Part shown: positions 14,049 through 21,875 of the stretch, piece by piece
How positions within the stretch are numbered: the first letter of the stretch is position 1
How the letters are laid out: each line of letters begins with the position of its first letter
Source of the DNA: Verrucomicrobiota bacterium
Lineage (GTDB): Bacteria > Verrucomicrobiota > Verrucomicrobiia > Opitutales > UBA953
Assembly (NCBI GenBank): GCA_014193315.1
Contig: BJHS01000010.1
Coordinates: 1-64,000 of the forward strand
Length of the DNA stretch: 64,000 nucleotides
Direction of reading: 5' to 3'
Notes under the pieces: model-generated
Seen by the model: only the letters and a program-made list of their open reading frames with translations
Database searches by the model: none
What the model was told of the DNA's origin: nothing
Program-made: the position numbers and the translations under genes

Positions 14049-14702
14049 ATGAAAGCCTCCCTTCAGATTTTCACCGCGCTCGTGCTTCTGGGGGGTACCG
14101 TCGGCACCCGCGCGCTGGACTTGGACGGCCTCGTCAAAAACTCTCCTTTCGGCCAGGCCCCGGAAAAGTTGGCCATCGGCGAAGCCAAGCCGGGCACCTT
14201 GGAGTTCCGCGGCATGTACGTCGACAATGGGGTCGCCTATTATAGCGTCTATAACTCGATCACCAAGCAGTCCGCGTGGATCGCCGAAGGCGAAGTGCCG
14301 GCGAACCTGCCGGTGACCATCGTGGGCTTCGACGCCGCCACGGAGTCGCTCATCGTCGAGAACGCCGGTCAGGCCGTGAAGCTACCGTTGCGCGTCCCCG
14401 TGATTTCCGCGACGCCCGCCACCCCCGTGGCCCCTCCGGTGCCGGTCGTCGCCGCTCCCATCGCTGGCGCCGTGGCCCCGCAATTCGGCGGGGGTGGCTT
14501 CGGCAATGGCCAACAACCTTCCCCGGAGCAAATCCAAGCCTTCCGCGACGAGATGCGGAAGCGCTGGGGCGAACGCGGCCAAGGCGGTCCCGGGGGCGGT
14601 GCTGGTGGGGGCGAAGGCGCCCAGCCCACCGAACTCATGTCCCGCACCAAAGGCGAGGGCAGCGCGACCAAGGGCGAACGCCCCTCCAAGGGCTCGCGCT
14701 AA
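14049..14702 (+). CDS. First gene of the type II secretion operon, possible GspC-position protein
   Basis: The track ORF starts upstream at 13863; I use ATG 14049 (MKASLQIFTALVLLGGTVGTRAL), which supplies a signal peptide or membrane anchor and a 217-residue protein. Residues ~25-120 form a small beta-rich domain (LEFRGMYVDNGVAYYSVYN, then SAWIAEGEVPANLPVTIVGFD and SLIVENAGQAVKLPL). This resembles in outline the homology region of GspC/PilP proteins, which links the inner-membrane platform to the secretin. The rest is Pro/Ala/Gly-rich with FRDEMRKRWGERG. It sits 24 nt before gspG, exactly where gspC is expected, and no other GspC candidate exists in the cluster. The role is inferred from position and domain outline; direct similarity to GspC was not established. 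Confidence 0.5.
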   Translation: MKASLQIFTALVLLGGTVGTRALDLDGLVKNSPFGQAPEKLAIGEAKPGTLEFRGMYVDNGVAYYSVYNSITKQSAWIAEGEVPANLPVTIVGFDAATESLIVENAGQAVKLPLRVPVISATPATPVAPPVPVVAAPIAGAVAPQFGGGGFGNGQQPSPEQIQAFRDEMRKRWGERGQGGPGGGAGGGEGAQPTELMSRTKGEGSATKGERPSKGSR

Positions 14703-14726
14703 GCGGCTCCCGACTTTCCCCGTCCC

Positions 14727-15173
14727 ATGACCACGTCCCCGTCCCAACGCCGTCGCGACCGTCGCAGCGGCTTCACCCTGCTCGAGGTGCTCATCACCAT
14801 CGCCATCATGGCGCTGCTGGTCGGGGTCGTTGTGCAGAACCTCGACAAGCTCTTCGGCCAAGGCCAGGAAGGCGCGACCAAGCTCTTCGTGAAGTCCTCG
14901 CTCGAGGCCCCGCTCATGAGCTACCGCACGCACCTGGGCGACTACCCATCCACCGAGGAAGGCCTCAAGGCCTTGCTCGTCGCCCCGGAAGGCAAAGCCG
15001 ACAGCTGGCGCGGGCCCTACGTGAAGGTCTCCGGTGGCGCCCTCCCCAAGGACCCGTGGAGCGAGGAGTACCAATACGTCTACCCCGGCAAGCATAACGA
15101 AGGCGGCTACGATCTCTTTTCCAAGGGCAAGGACAAGATGCCGGACACGGCGGACGACATCGGAAACTGGTGA
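14727..15173 (+). CDS. gspG: Type II secretion major pseudopilin GspG
   Basis: The 148-residue protein has a short basic leader followed by the prepilin-peptidase site G|FTLLEVLITIAIMALLVGVVV, including the conserved Glu5 of the mature chain. The C-terminal half has the GspG hallmarks: DYPSTEEGLKAL, KDPWSEEYQYVYPG and the calcium-loop region GGYDLFSKGKDKMPDTADDIGNW. It forms the shaft of the pseudopilus that works like a piston in the periplasm to push substrates through the secretin. It is the first of the pseudopilin genes, and its stop overlaps the GTG start of the next gene by 4 nt. Length is normal for GspG. Very secure. Confidence 0.95.
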   Translation: MTTSPSQRRRDRRSGFTLLEVLITIAIMALLVGVVVQNLDKLFGQGQEGATKLFVKSSLEAPLMSYRTHLGDYPSTEEGLKALLVAPEGKADSWRGPYVKVSGGALPKDPWSEEYQYVYPGKHNEGGYDLFSKGKDKMPDTADDIGNW

Positions 15174-15703
15174 GCGCGGCCCTCCAGCAGCGCCCTCAGC
15201 GCGCCGGTCGCGGCGGCTTCACCTTGCTGGAGATGCTGCTGGTGATCGGCCTCTTGAGCATGCTCGCGGGCGTGCTCGTGGCTGGCTCCGCCTCGCTGCT
15301 CAAGGGCACAGCCCGCTCGGACCCCGAGGACGCCCTGCTCGCGCTCATGCAAACTTGGCGCCGCCAAGCCGTCGAACGCGGCGCGACCCTCGAGGTCGAG
15401 CCGTTCAAGTCGCTCGACGACCCAGACCGCCAAGGCTACCGCTGGGACAAGGACGGCGACGAGGAGCACGAAGAACTGCTACCCGCCCTGGAAGGGGTGA
15501 AAGTCCAATTGCTCGGCCCCGAGGTCGACGGCGCCATCCTCCTCGGCGGGCAAGCCGTCGAGCAGCCGCTGAACCGCCTGCGCTTCTTCCCGGACGGGAC
15601 ATGCGAGCGCATGCGCCTCGAGGTGCTGCGCAACGAAGCCCGCCGCCTCACCCCGATCGACCCCCTGACGTGCGCCGTGTTGCCGTCCATCGACGCCAAA
15701 TGA
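15170..15703 (+). CDS. gspH: Minor pseudopilin, GspH-type
   Basis: The protein (177 residues) starts with GTG inside the gspG stop (GTGA). It has a basic leader and the methylation/cleavage motif GGFTLLEMLLVIGLLSMLAGVLV, so it is a pseudopilin cleaved by a prepilin peptidase, which is not encoded in this window. The soluble part begins with the typical long helix (DALLALMQTWRRQAVERG) and continues with beta strands such as GVKVQLLGPEVDGAILLGG and LRFFPDGTCERMRLEV; 'FFPDGT' is a GspH-like segment. GspH is a minor pseudopilin near the tip or along the fibre. Position between gspG and gspI supports the name. The exact H label rests on order as well as sequence. Confidence 0.85.
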   Translation: MSAALQQRPQRAGRGGFTLLEMLLVIGLLSMLAGVLVAGSASLLKGTARSDPEDALLALMQTWRRQAVERGATLEVEPFKSLDDPDRQGYRWDKDGDEEHEELLPALEGVKVQLLGPEVDGAILLGGQAVEQPLNRLRFFPDGTCERMRLEVLRNEARRLTPIDPLTCAVLPSIDAK

Positions 15704-16452
15704 ACCGCCGCGGCTTCACCCTTATCGAGGTCCTCATCAGCCTCGCGATGTTCGCCCTCGCCGCGATCAGCCTCGGGGCCGCGTACACGAACGTGGTGCT
15801 CAGTCGCCAAGCCCTGCGCATCAACGACACCGAAGTCGACGACCTCGCCCGCGCCCGCGCCGCGCTCATCGAAACCGTGAACTTCGACGACGTCGAAAAG
15901 GGGGGCGAGATCCACCTGCCCGGCGACCGCCTGGCGACCTGGCAAGGCGAGATCGAAGCGACGAGCGTGAGCGACCTCTTCTCCGTCAAGCTGACGGTCG
16001 AGATCCAGAATGCCGATGGCACCGACGCCAAGCCCCTCACGGAGACCCGCCTGCTCCTGCGGCCTTCGTGGTCGATCCCCGCGGATCGGCAGAAAATCCG
16101 CGACGCGGCCAAGCAACGCCTCGCCACGGAACGTGGGTACACCGAAAACAGCGGCGGCGACTACACGGCGGTGAAGAGCGCCCCGACCCCCTCCAATAAA
16201 ACGTCCTGGACGCACGCGACGGCGGGCAACGCCGGCGGCAACAAGCCCGGCGTGGCGAAGGGTGGCAACACCGGCAACACGGGGAAAGGCGGCAACACCG
16301 CGGGCACGCCGACGCGCGGCGGCGCCACGGGCAAGGGTGGCCCCGGCGGCGGTAACGCGGGCGGCAACACCGGCAAAGGTGGCACCGGCGGGCAAGGCGG
16401 CAACACGCCCCAGCGCCCGGCGACCCCGGCCCCCAAGCCCGTCATCCAATGA
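15700..16452 (+). CDS. gspI: Minor pseudopilin, GspI-type, with long Gly-rich tail
   Basis: The track ORF begins far upstream; the true start is ATG 15700, overlapping the gspH stop (ATGA). The 250-residue product opens with RRGFTLIEVLISLAMFALAAISLGAAYTN, a classic type IV-like prepilin N-terminus. The pseudopilin domain ends near residue 150. After that comes a low-complexity tail of about 100 residues rich in Gly, Asn, Thr and Lys, made of repeated GGNTG(N)TGKG-like units. GspI is normally only ~120-130 residues, so the tail is an addition. GspI starts assembly of the tip complex with J and K. A tail this long could be exposed in the periplasm at the fibre tip; its role is unknown. Confidence 0.85.
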   Translation: MNRRGFTLIEVLISLAMFALAAISLGAAYTNVVLSRQALRINDTEVDDLARARAALIETVNFDDVEKGGEIHLPGDRLATWQGEIEATSVSDLFSVKLTVEIQNADGTDAKPLTETRLLLRPSWSIPADRQKIRDAAKQRLATERGYTENSGGDYTAVKSAPTPSNKTSWTHATAGNAGGNKPGVAKGGNTGNTGKGGNTAGTPTRGGATGKGGPGGGNAGGNTGKGGTGGQGGNTPQRPATPAPKPVIQ

Positions 16453-17093
16453 ACGCCGCCCGACCCAGTCGCGGCTTCACGCTGCTCGAGACCTTGATCT
16501 CGCTGGCGCTGCTGGCGGTGCTGATGCTCACGATCAACACGTTCCTCTTCTCGATGACCGAGCTCTGGGGTGGCAAACGCGACCAGCGGCTCTTCGACCA
16601 GCATGTGCGCGCCGCGAGTCGCCTCGTCCGCGAGACGATCGAGATGGCCACCATGGCCCCGGGCGCCGCCGGCGTGGCAATCAAGGAAGTGGCCGACGGC
16701 CTTGGCTCGACCGAGCCGCGGCTGAGTTTCCTCCTCGCCGACGCGGGTCGCTTGGCCGACTGGCCGGAGCACCCGCTGCCCGACGTCGACTTCTCGCTCT
16801 TTGTCGACCCGGAGAAAGGCCTGGCGCTGCAATGGCAATCGCGTCTCGAGATCAACCGCGACCGGACGGACCTGCACGACACGATCCTCTCGCCGTTCGT
16901 GAAGTCGCTCGCCTACGAGTACTACGACACGGACCTCAAGACCTGGAAGCTGGAGGAGGAGCCGGTCCATGACACCGGCGGCACCGCCTGGAAAAAGCCG
17001 GCCCGGATCCACCTGCGCTTCGAGCGCGGCACCCTCAAGCAGGAGGTCGTGCTGGACCTCCCCATCAAGCGCCCCGGCGCCTCCCGCCCATGA
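16449..17093 (+). CDS. gspJ: Minor pseudopilin, GspJ-type
   Basis: The 214-residue product starts in the gspI stop (ATGA overlap) and opens with SRGFTLLETLISLALLAVLMLTINTFLFS, a pseudopilin signal with Glu5. The soluble domain has FDQHVRAASRLVRETIEMA, PRLSFLLADAGRLADWPEHP and a late LAYEYYDTDLKTWKLEEEP strand-turn region. This agrees with GspJ/PulJ in length and plan. GspJ joins GspI and GspK in the pseudopilus tip. It is followed with a 4-nt overlap by gspK. The assignment of J rather than another minor pseudopilin rests on length, position and the general pattern. Confidence 0.85.
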   Translation: MNAARPSRGFTLLETLISLALLAVLMLTINTFLFSMTELWGGKRDQRLFDQHVRAASRLVRETIEMATMAPGAAGVAIKEVADGLGSTEPRLSFLLADAGRLADWPEHPLPDVDFSLFVDPEKGLALQWQSRLEINRDRTDLHDTILSPFVKSLAYEYYDTDLKTWKLEEEPVHDTGGTAWKKPARIHLRFERGTLKQEVVLDLPIKRPGASRP

Positions 17094-18331
17094 GCCGACC
17101 CTCGCGCCGCCGCGGCTCCGTCATCATCGTCGTCCTGGTGCTCATCGCCCTGGCCTCGCTGCTGCTCGCCCGGTTCATGGACGACAACACGCTCGAACTC
17201 TCCATGGCCTCGCGCGACGCCGACCGTCGCCGCCTGCGCGCCGACGCCCAGTCCGAGCTAGAGCTCGCGCTCGCCGTCATGGCCGAAATCCGCGCAATCG
17301 ACCTCAACAAAATCCACCACCCGGCGCAGGGCTTCGATGACCCGCACGCGTACGCCGGCTTCCCGCCGCGCGATGGCCTCGACGTGAAGTTCGATTTCGA
17401 GGACGAGAGCCGCAAGCTACCCCTGCCCAACCTGGACAAGAATACGCTGATCAAGCTGCTCTACGCGCTGGGCCTCGAGCAGAAGGACGCCGAGCGCGTG
17501 GCCGACGCGCTCATCGGCTGGACGAACAAGCGTTATGAACCGCTCGAGGAAGAGGCGACGGATGCCGCCTACGAACGGCGCACCCTGGCGCACCGCCCCG
17601 CCCGCCGACCCCTGCGCTCGTTCGAGGAACTGCGCTCGATCGGGGTCGCCAATGAGTTCTTCTTCGACGAACAGGGTCACCAGACCCCGCTCTACGATGC
17701 CTTCACCTCGCTGGTGAGCCTCTACGCCTTCGGCGACACGAACATCAACACCGCGGAGGACAGCCTGTTGTTGGCGCTCGGGCTCGACGAGCATCAGGTC
17801 TCGCTGATCCGCGACAAGCAGGACGTCATGAAGAAGCGGGTCTCGGGCACCCCGCCTTATTTCCGCGTCACCCAGGAAGTCCGCACCCTCGTCGGCGGCG
17901 GCGCCCCGCTGCAGCCGTTCGACGACGAGTCCCACCTCATGTGGGTCCGGGCCACCGTCAAGCAGGGGCTCGCCCAGTGCCGCGTGGGCGCCCTCGTCAT
18001 GCTCCGCGATGACGTGACCTTCCCCGCCGCCGCCGCCAACCCCGACGAAGACCCGACCGCGGCCACTGGCCTCGGGGCCACCAAGGCCATCCCGACCATC
18101 AAGACCACGGGGAACTCGACAGGCTCCACGGGGTCGGTTAAGTCGGGCAACACCTCCCTCACCCCCGGGGTCGTCCCCCCGGCCAGCGTCGGCCAAACCT
18201 CCCTCGGCGGACGCACCCGGAGCAACTCCCTCAACTACCCTTTCACCATCCTGGCCTGGACCGAAGACAACGGCCCACCCAAAAAAGCCCCCCAAAAACA
18301 TGAGCTCCCTTCTGACCCGCCTGCGCGATAA
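17090..18331 (+). CDS. gspK: Type II secretion tip protein GspK
   Basis: The 413-residue product begins RRGSVIIVVLVLIALASLLLARFMDDN, the GspK-type N-terminus, which unlike other pseudopilins has no Glu5. The helical domain shows FEDESRKLPLPNLDKNTLIKLL, ERVADALIGWTNKRYEP and FEELRSIGVANEFFF, then the helix-hairpin-helix-like DTNINTAEDSLLLALGL, typical of GspK (PF03934). GspK caps the pseudopilus tip and blocks its growth at the right point. After residue ~310 there is a Thr/Gly/Ser-rich stretch (TGSTGSVKSGNTSL) and a short final strand region. The end overlaps the next gene by 32 nt in another frame. Secure. Confidence 0.92.
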   Translation: MSRPSRRRGSVIIVVLVLIALASLLLARFMDDNTLELSMASRDADRRRLRADAQSELELALAVMAEIRAIDLNKIHHPAQGFDDPHAYAGFPPRDGLDVKFDFEDESRKLPLPNLDKNTLIKLLYALGLEQKDAERVADALIGWTNKRYEPLEEEATDAAYERRTLAHRPARRPLRSFEELRSIGVANEFFFDEQGHQTPLYDAFTSLVSLYAFGDTNINTAEDSLLLALGLDEHQVSLIRDKQDVMKKRVSGTPPYFRVTQEVRTLVGGGAPLQPFDDESHLMWVRATVKQGLAQCRVGALVMLRDDVTFPAAAANPDEDPTAATGLGATKAIPTIKTTGNSTGSTGSVKSGNTSLTPGVVPPASVGQTSLGGRTRSNSLNYPFTILAWTEDNGPPKKAPQKHELPSDPPAR

Positions 18332-19427
18332 AACCCAGCCCCAGGCGGCCGCGTTGTTGCCCGGCAACCGCTTCTTCGTGCGGCGCATCCCGCTCGAAAG
18401 TCCCGACGTGGCCGCGCAGGTGAACCTCGCCCTCGAGGCGCTCTCCCCCTTCCCGCTCGAGCAGATGCTCGTGGGGCATCTCGTCGCCGCCGACGGGCAG
18501 TCGGCCCTCGTGTACGCCGCGCACCGCCGCCGCTTCACGCCCGAGGAAAGCCTCGCGTGGCCGGAAGATTGCCAAGTCGTCCCCGAGTTCCTCGCGCTCT
18601 GTAGCCATAAGCCGGCCGCGGAAGGCGTGGTCGTGCACACCGGCGAAGAGCGCCTCACCGCCCTCGCTTGGAACGCCGGCGACTCCCTCCCCGCCGCAAT
18701 CGTCGTCGCCGAACTCGCCGACGTGACCGGGCCCGAGATCGCCGCCGAGGCCGCGGCCCGCGCCGGCCTCGCGCCCGGCTACACCGTCGAGAGCCTCACC
18801 GGCAAACTCGGCGGCGAACTGCGCGAGAACGCGCTGTGCCTATCCGCGGAAGGTGGCGTGCCGCACCAACTCTCCAAGAAGCACCTCGATGTCGCCGACA
18901 TCCGCGATACCGACTTCCTCGACGCGCGCCGCAAGAAGGAGCAGGCCAACCTGGTGCTCTGGCGGCTGACCCAGGCCTCGATCGCCACGCTCGTCGTCGC
19001 CCTCCTCCTCGACGTCGTCGCCCTCGGGGTGCGCCTGCGCACCAGCGACCTCGACGTGAAGAACGAGGTGAACGCCGCGAAGGTGGCCGACATCGATGCC
19101 GCCCAGGCCATCACCTCCCGGATCAACGAACTGGGCGTCAAGCGCCCGTTGCCGCTGGAGATGCTCGCGCTCATCAACGAGCACCGGCCGGCCACGCTGG
19201 AGTTTCAGAGCGTGACCTGCAAATCCAACGTCGTGATCGAGATCGGCGGCCGCACCTCCAACGCCGCCGACATCGGGGTCTTCGAGCGCGAGCTCGCCGC
19301 GCTGCCGATCATCGCCAGCGCCGTCAGCCGCGACATCCGCACCCGCGAGACCGCCGCCACCTTCACCCTCGTCATCACCTTCAAACTCGATGCGCTCCGC
19401 AAGGCCATCGCCCCCAAACAACAATGA
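18300..19427 (+). CDS. gspL: Type II secretion assembly protein, GspL-like
   Basis: A 375-residue protein. Residues 1-210 form a cytoplasmic actin-like-fold region of the PilM/GspL kind (NRFFVRRIPLESPDVAAQVNLALEALSPFP is a typical opening; later AARAGLAPGYTVESL). A single membrane segment follows near residue 225 (ASIATLVVALLLDVVALGV). The remainder is periplasmic and ferredoxin-like, as in PilN or the GspL C-terminal domain (LPLEMLALINEHRPATLEFQSV). GspL recruits the ATPase GspE to the inner membrane and contacts GspM, the next gene. Sequence is far from model GspL, so the symbol is given by architecture and order. The start overlaps gspK by 32 nt and the stop overlaps gspM by 4 nt. Confidence 0.75.
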   Translation: MSSLLTRLRDKTQPQAAALLPGNRFFVRRIPLESPDVAAQVNLALEALSPFPLEQMLVGHLVAADGQSALVYAAHRRRFTPEESLAWPEDCQVVPEFLALCSHKPAAEGVVVHTGEERLTALAWNAGDSLPAAIVVAELADVTGPEIAAEAAARAGLAPGYTVESLTGKLGGELRENALCLSAEGGVPHQLSKKHLDVADIRDTDFLDARRKKEQANLVLWRLTQASIATLVVALLLDVVALGVRLRTSDLDVKNEVNAAKVADIDAAQAITSRINELGVKRPLPLEMLALINEHRPATLEFQSVTCKSNVVIEIGGRTSNAADIGVFERELAALPIIASAVSRDIRTRETAATFTLVITFKLDALRKAIAPKQQ

Positions 19428-20269
19428 AAGCCCTCTTCTTCGGACTGAACGCCCGCGAGCGCCTGATGGCGCTCCTCGCGCTCGGCATCCTCGCCTTCCT
19501 CTGGGTCACCGCCGCTTACGGCCGCGTCAACGAGGTCTGGGCCAACTGGACCGACCTCGAGAAGAATGCCGTCTTCCATCGCGCCCGCTTCGCGGAAGAG
19601 AAGAAGATCCGGGCCGACGTCGCCGAGGCGGTCAAGGGGCTCGACGAGGGGCGGGGTTACGACAAGGCCCGCCTCGTCGCCGAAGCCTACGCCGCCGCCA
19701 AGGAGGCCGGGCTCTCCCCCAGCACCGAGGCGCCCACCACCGTGAAGGCCGACCGCTTCTCCGTGCACTCGCTCCAGATGAGTTGCCGCAAGGCCGACAT
19801 GGCCAGCTTGGTCAAATTCTACGAGGCCATCCGCCCGCGCGCACCCTACCTCGCCATGGGCAACCTCACCATCCAGTCCGACCGCGGCAAGGATGCCACC
19901 GTGACGCTGAACATGCAAATCACCGCCCTCGAGTTGATCGGCGCGGCCCCGGTACCCGTCGCCCCGGCCGCCCCGGCGACCGGCGCGAAGCCGGCTGGTG
20001 AGCCCGCGGCTCCGACCACTCCGGCGATAACCGAAGGCGCCGCCCCGGTGAAAACCGAAGCCGCCCCGACGACCCAGACCGCCAAGCCCACGGCCACGGA
20101 AGCGAAGCCGGCGACCGCCACCGACGCGACCACGGAGGCGAAGCCCGCCGACGCGACCACGCCCCCGAAGACCGAAGCCGGCACGCCGGTACAGACGGCG
20201 ACCGTTACGGTCACTCCAGCCACTCCGGCTGCTCCGGTCGCTGCTCCGACCCCGCCCGCGGCGAAGTAA
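19424..20269 (+). CDS. gspM: Type II secretion protein, GspM-like, with Ala/Pro/Thr tail
   Basis: The track ORF begins at 18668 but the coding start is ATG 19424 within the gspL stop. The product has 281 residues: a short cytoplasmic part, one membrane helix (ERLMALLALGILAFLWVTAAYG), a helical stretch (WTDLEKNAVFHRARFAEEKKI) and a small ferredoxin-like domain ending near residue 165 (MASLVKFYEAIRPRAPYLAMGNLTI). This is the GspM/PilO plan. The last ~110 residues are low-complexity Ala/Pro/Thr/Lys (ATEAKPATATDATTEAKPAD) and should be disordered in the periplasm. GspM partners GspL in the inner-membrane platform. It is the last gene of the plus-strand operon and is followed by repeats. Confidence 0.75.
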   Translation: MKALFFGLNARERLMALLALGILAFLWVTAAYGRVNEVWANWTDLEKNAVFHRARFAEEKKIRADVAEAVKGLDEGRGYDKARLVAEAYAAAKEAGLSPSTEAPTTVKADRFSVHSLQMSCRKADMASLVKFYEAIRPRAPYLAMGNLTIQSDRGKDATVTLNMQITALELIGAAPVPVAPAAPATGAKPAGEPAAPTTPAITEGAAPVKTEAAPTTQTAKPTATEAKPATATDATTEAKPADATTPPKTEAGTPVQTATVTVTPATPAAPVAAPTPPAAK

Positions 20270-20317
20270 GGGCTCGGAGATTTAATCGGTGGGCCAGAGG
20301 GCCAGAGAGGCAGGGGA

Positions 20318-20598
20318 GAGTTGATCGGTTGATTAGTTGGCCGGAGGGAGAGACAGGTGTTAGGGAATAGGTCGTAGGATCGAGTCCACTGCATCTCCCC
20401 ACTTCCCATTTCCTAATCCCTAATTCCTAAATCTGCCCCTACCCGCGCGTGAAGCGCGCGATATGAGGCTACAGGTACGCTCGATGCAGCACTCAGCACT
20501 CCGTCGTAAAGAGACAACAGGTGCACCTCTGGCCAACTGGCCAACCGTTCAACGGATCAACTCTTGTTTCGGTACCCCTCTGGTCAACCGATCAACTC
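20318..20598. repeat. MITE-like palindromic composite element with 15-nt terminal inverted repeats
   Basis: The left end GAGTTGATCGGTTGA (20318-20332) and right end TCAACCGATCAACTC (20584-20598) are perfect inverted repeats. Inside, going inward, are forward octamers (AGTTGGCC), forward heptamers (TAGGGAA, TAGGTCG, TAGGATC), reverse heptamers (CCTAATC, CCTAATT, CCTAAAT), a palindrome cgcgcgtgaagcgcgcg and reversed octamers (CTGGCCAA). The plan is therefore roughly symmetrical. No coding capacity and no clear target-site duplication was seen. Confidence 0.75.
20344..20563 (+). repeat. Composite repeat R2, copy 2
   Basis: Closely matches 8846-9072. Compared with that copy it lacks aggaagt and gtactcc and has an extra ccctaat, each a 7-nt unit change; otherwise only a few substitutions are seen. 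Confidence 0.85.
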
Positions 20599-20637
20599 CG
20601 CTTCCTTCTGTTCCCCCAAGACCCCTGTCTTGACGAC

Positions 20638-21870
20638 CTAGAACCTGAAACTCGAGCTGACCTCGAAGACGGCGGAGACGATCGCGTACGCGATGAAGGC
20701 GACGAAGGAGAAGGCGGCGGTCAGGACGCCGGCGGAGATCGTTTGCGAGACGGTGCCGAGCCACTTATCGAGGGAGGCCCGGTAGGAGCGCGCGATGTCG
20801 CGCAGGCCTGGGGCGAGGTTGCCGGTCTGCTCGGAGACCGCGATCCGATCGAGCAGCAAGTCCTCGAAGTAACCGGTCTTGGCCAGCGCGCGGGAAAGGC
20901 TTTCGCCCTCGAGCACCCGGTCGGTCGCCGCATGGAGCTGCGCGCGCATGGCGCGGTTCGCCGCGGTCTTCTCCGCCAGACGCAAGGCCTCGGAGGTGGT
21001 GATCCCATTCTCGAGAAGCACGGCGAGCGTGTGGCAGAAGTTGAGCACGGAGACGCGCTTGACGAAGGTGCCCACCAGCGGGATGGCGAGCAGTTGCTCG
21101 TCGGTCTGGAGGCGACCGGCGTCGGTGCGGCGCAAATGCTTGATCACGAGGGCGGCGACGCCGATTCCCAGCAAGCCCAGCGGCCCGACCCACTTCAAGA
21201 CATCGGCGATCCAAATCAGCAACTTGGTCGCCAAGGGCAACTGGCCGCCCAGGGAGTCGAGCAGGGTCTTGAGGCGCGGCAGCAGGAAGAGGACGAAGAA
21301 CGTGACGACGAAGAGGGCGACGACGCAGATGAAGCTCGGGTAGGCGAGCGCGCTGATAAGCTTGCGCCGGAACTCCTTCTGCTCGGTCGCGTGCGTGATG
21401 AGGCGCTCGATGACATCGAGGATGTTGCCGGTGGCCTCGCCCGCGGCGATCAGGTTGACGGTCTGGCCATCGAAGACCCGGGGGTAGGCGGCCATCGCCG
21501 CCGAGAGGTTCTGGCCCTCGCCGAGTCGCGACCACAGGCCGGCGCACAGGGTGCGCAGCGGGCCCTTCTGGGTGCGGTTGGCCAGCATACGCAGCGCCTC
21601 GCCCGCGGACATGCCGCTGCGCACCAGGTCGGCGATCGATTCGAGGAAAGGCAGGAGCTGCTCAGCGGTCGGCTCCGGGTCAGGGCTGCTGGAGCCGCGC
21701 GTCCGGGCCTCTTCTTTGGCCCGACCAGCCGCCCCGCTCTCCGTGACCGCCGTGGGCCGGAGCCCGCGCGCCTGCAACCGACGCAACGCCTCGCGGCGGT
21801 TCGGGGCCTGGATCGAGCCCTCGGCCGCCGCCCCTTGGGCATCGCGGGCGCTGTAGTTGAAGGCGGGCAT
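20638..21870 (-). CDS. gspF: Type II secretion inner-membrane platform protein GspF
   Basis: The track start at 21945 precedes the natural start; I use ATG 21870 (MPAFNYSARDAQGAAAEGSI), the characteristic GspF/PilC opening, giving 410 residues, close to the usual ~405. Two T2SSF domains are visible: the first at ~75-200 with FLESIADLVRSGMSAGEALRML, LWSRLGEGQNLSAAM and GEATGNILDVIERL; the second at ~280-400 with FCHTLAVLLENGITTSEALRL and AVSEQTGNLAPGLRDIA. Hydrophobic helices lie near 175-200, 225-250 and 385-405. GspF is the polytopic centre of the inner-membrane platform and works with GspE and GspL. The gene is the last of gspD-gspE-gspF and starts 5 nt after gspE. Confidence 0.95.
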   Translation of the reverse strand: MPAFNYSARDAQGAAAEGSIQAPNRREALRRLQARGLRPTAVTESGAAGRAKEEARTRGSSSPDPEPTAEQLLPFLESIADLVRSGMSAGEALRMLANRTQKGPLRTLCAGLWSRLGEGQNLSAAMAAYPRVFDGQTVNLIAAGEATGNILDVIERLITHATEQKEFRRKLISALAYPSFICVVALFVVTFFVLFLLPRLKTLLDSLGGQLPLATKLLIWIADVLKWVGPLGLLGIGVAALVIKHLRRTDAGRLQTDEQLLAIPLVGTFVKRVSVLNFCHTLAVLLENGITTSEALRLAEKTAANRAMRAQLHAATDRVLEGESLSRALAKTGYFEDLLLDRIAVSEQTGNLAPGLRDIARSYRASLDKWLGTVSQTISAGVLTAAFSFVAFIAYAIVSAVFEVSSSFRF

Positions 21871-21875
21871 CGGGA

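Larger units (their letters stand above)
20270..20637. repeat. Convergent intergenic region filled by a palindromic composite repeat
   Basis: Lies between the 3' ends of gspM and gspF. No gene is visible. Nearly all of it is octamer and heptamer repeat arrays; details are given for the element at 20318-20598. Because both flanking operons end here, the element may act as a bidirectional transcription barrier; that is inferred. Confidence 0.75.
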
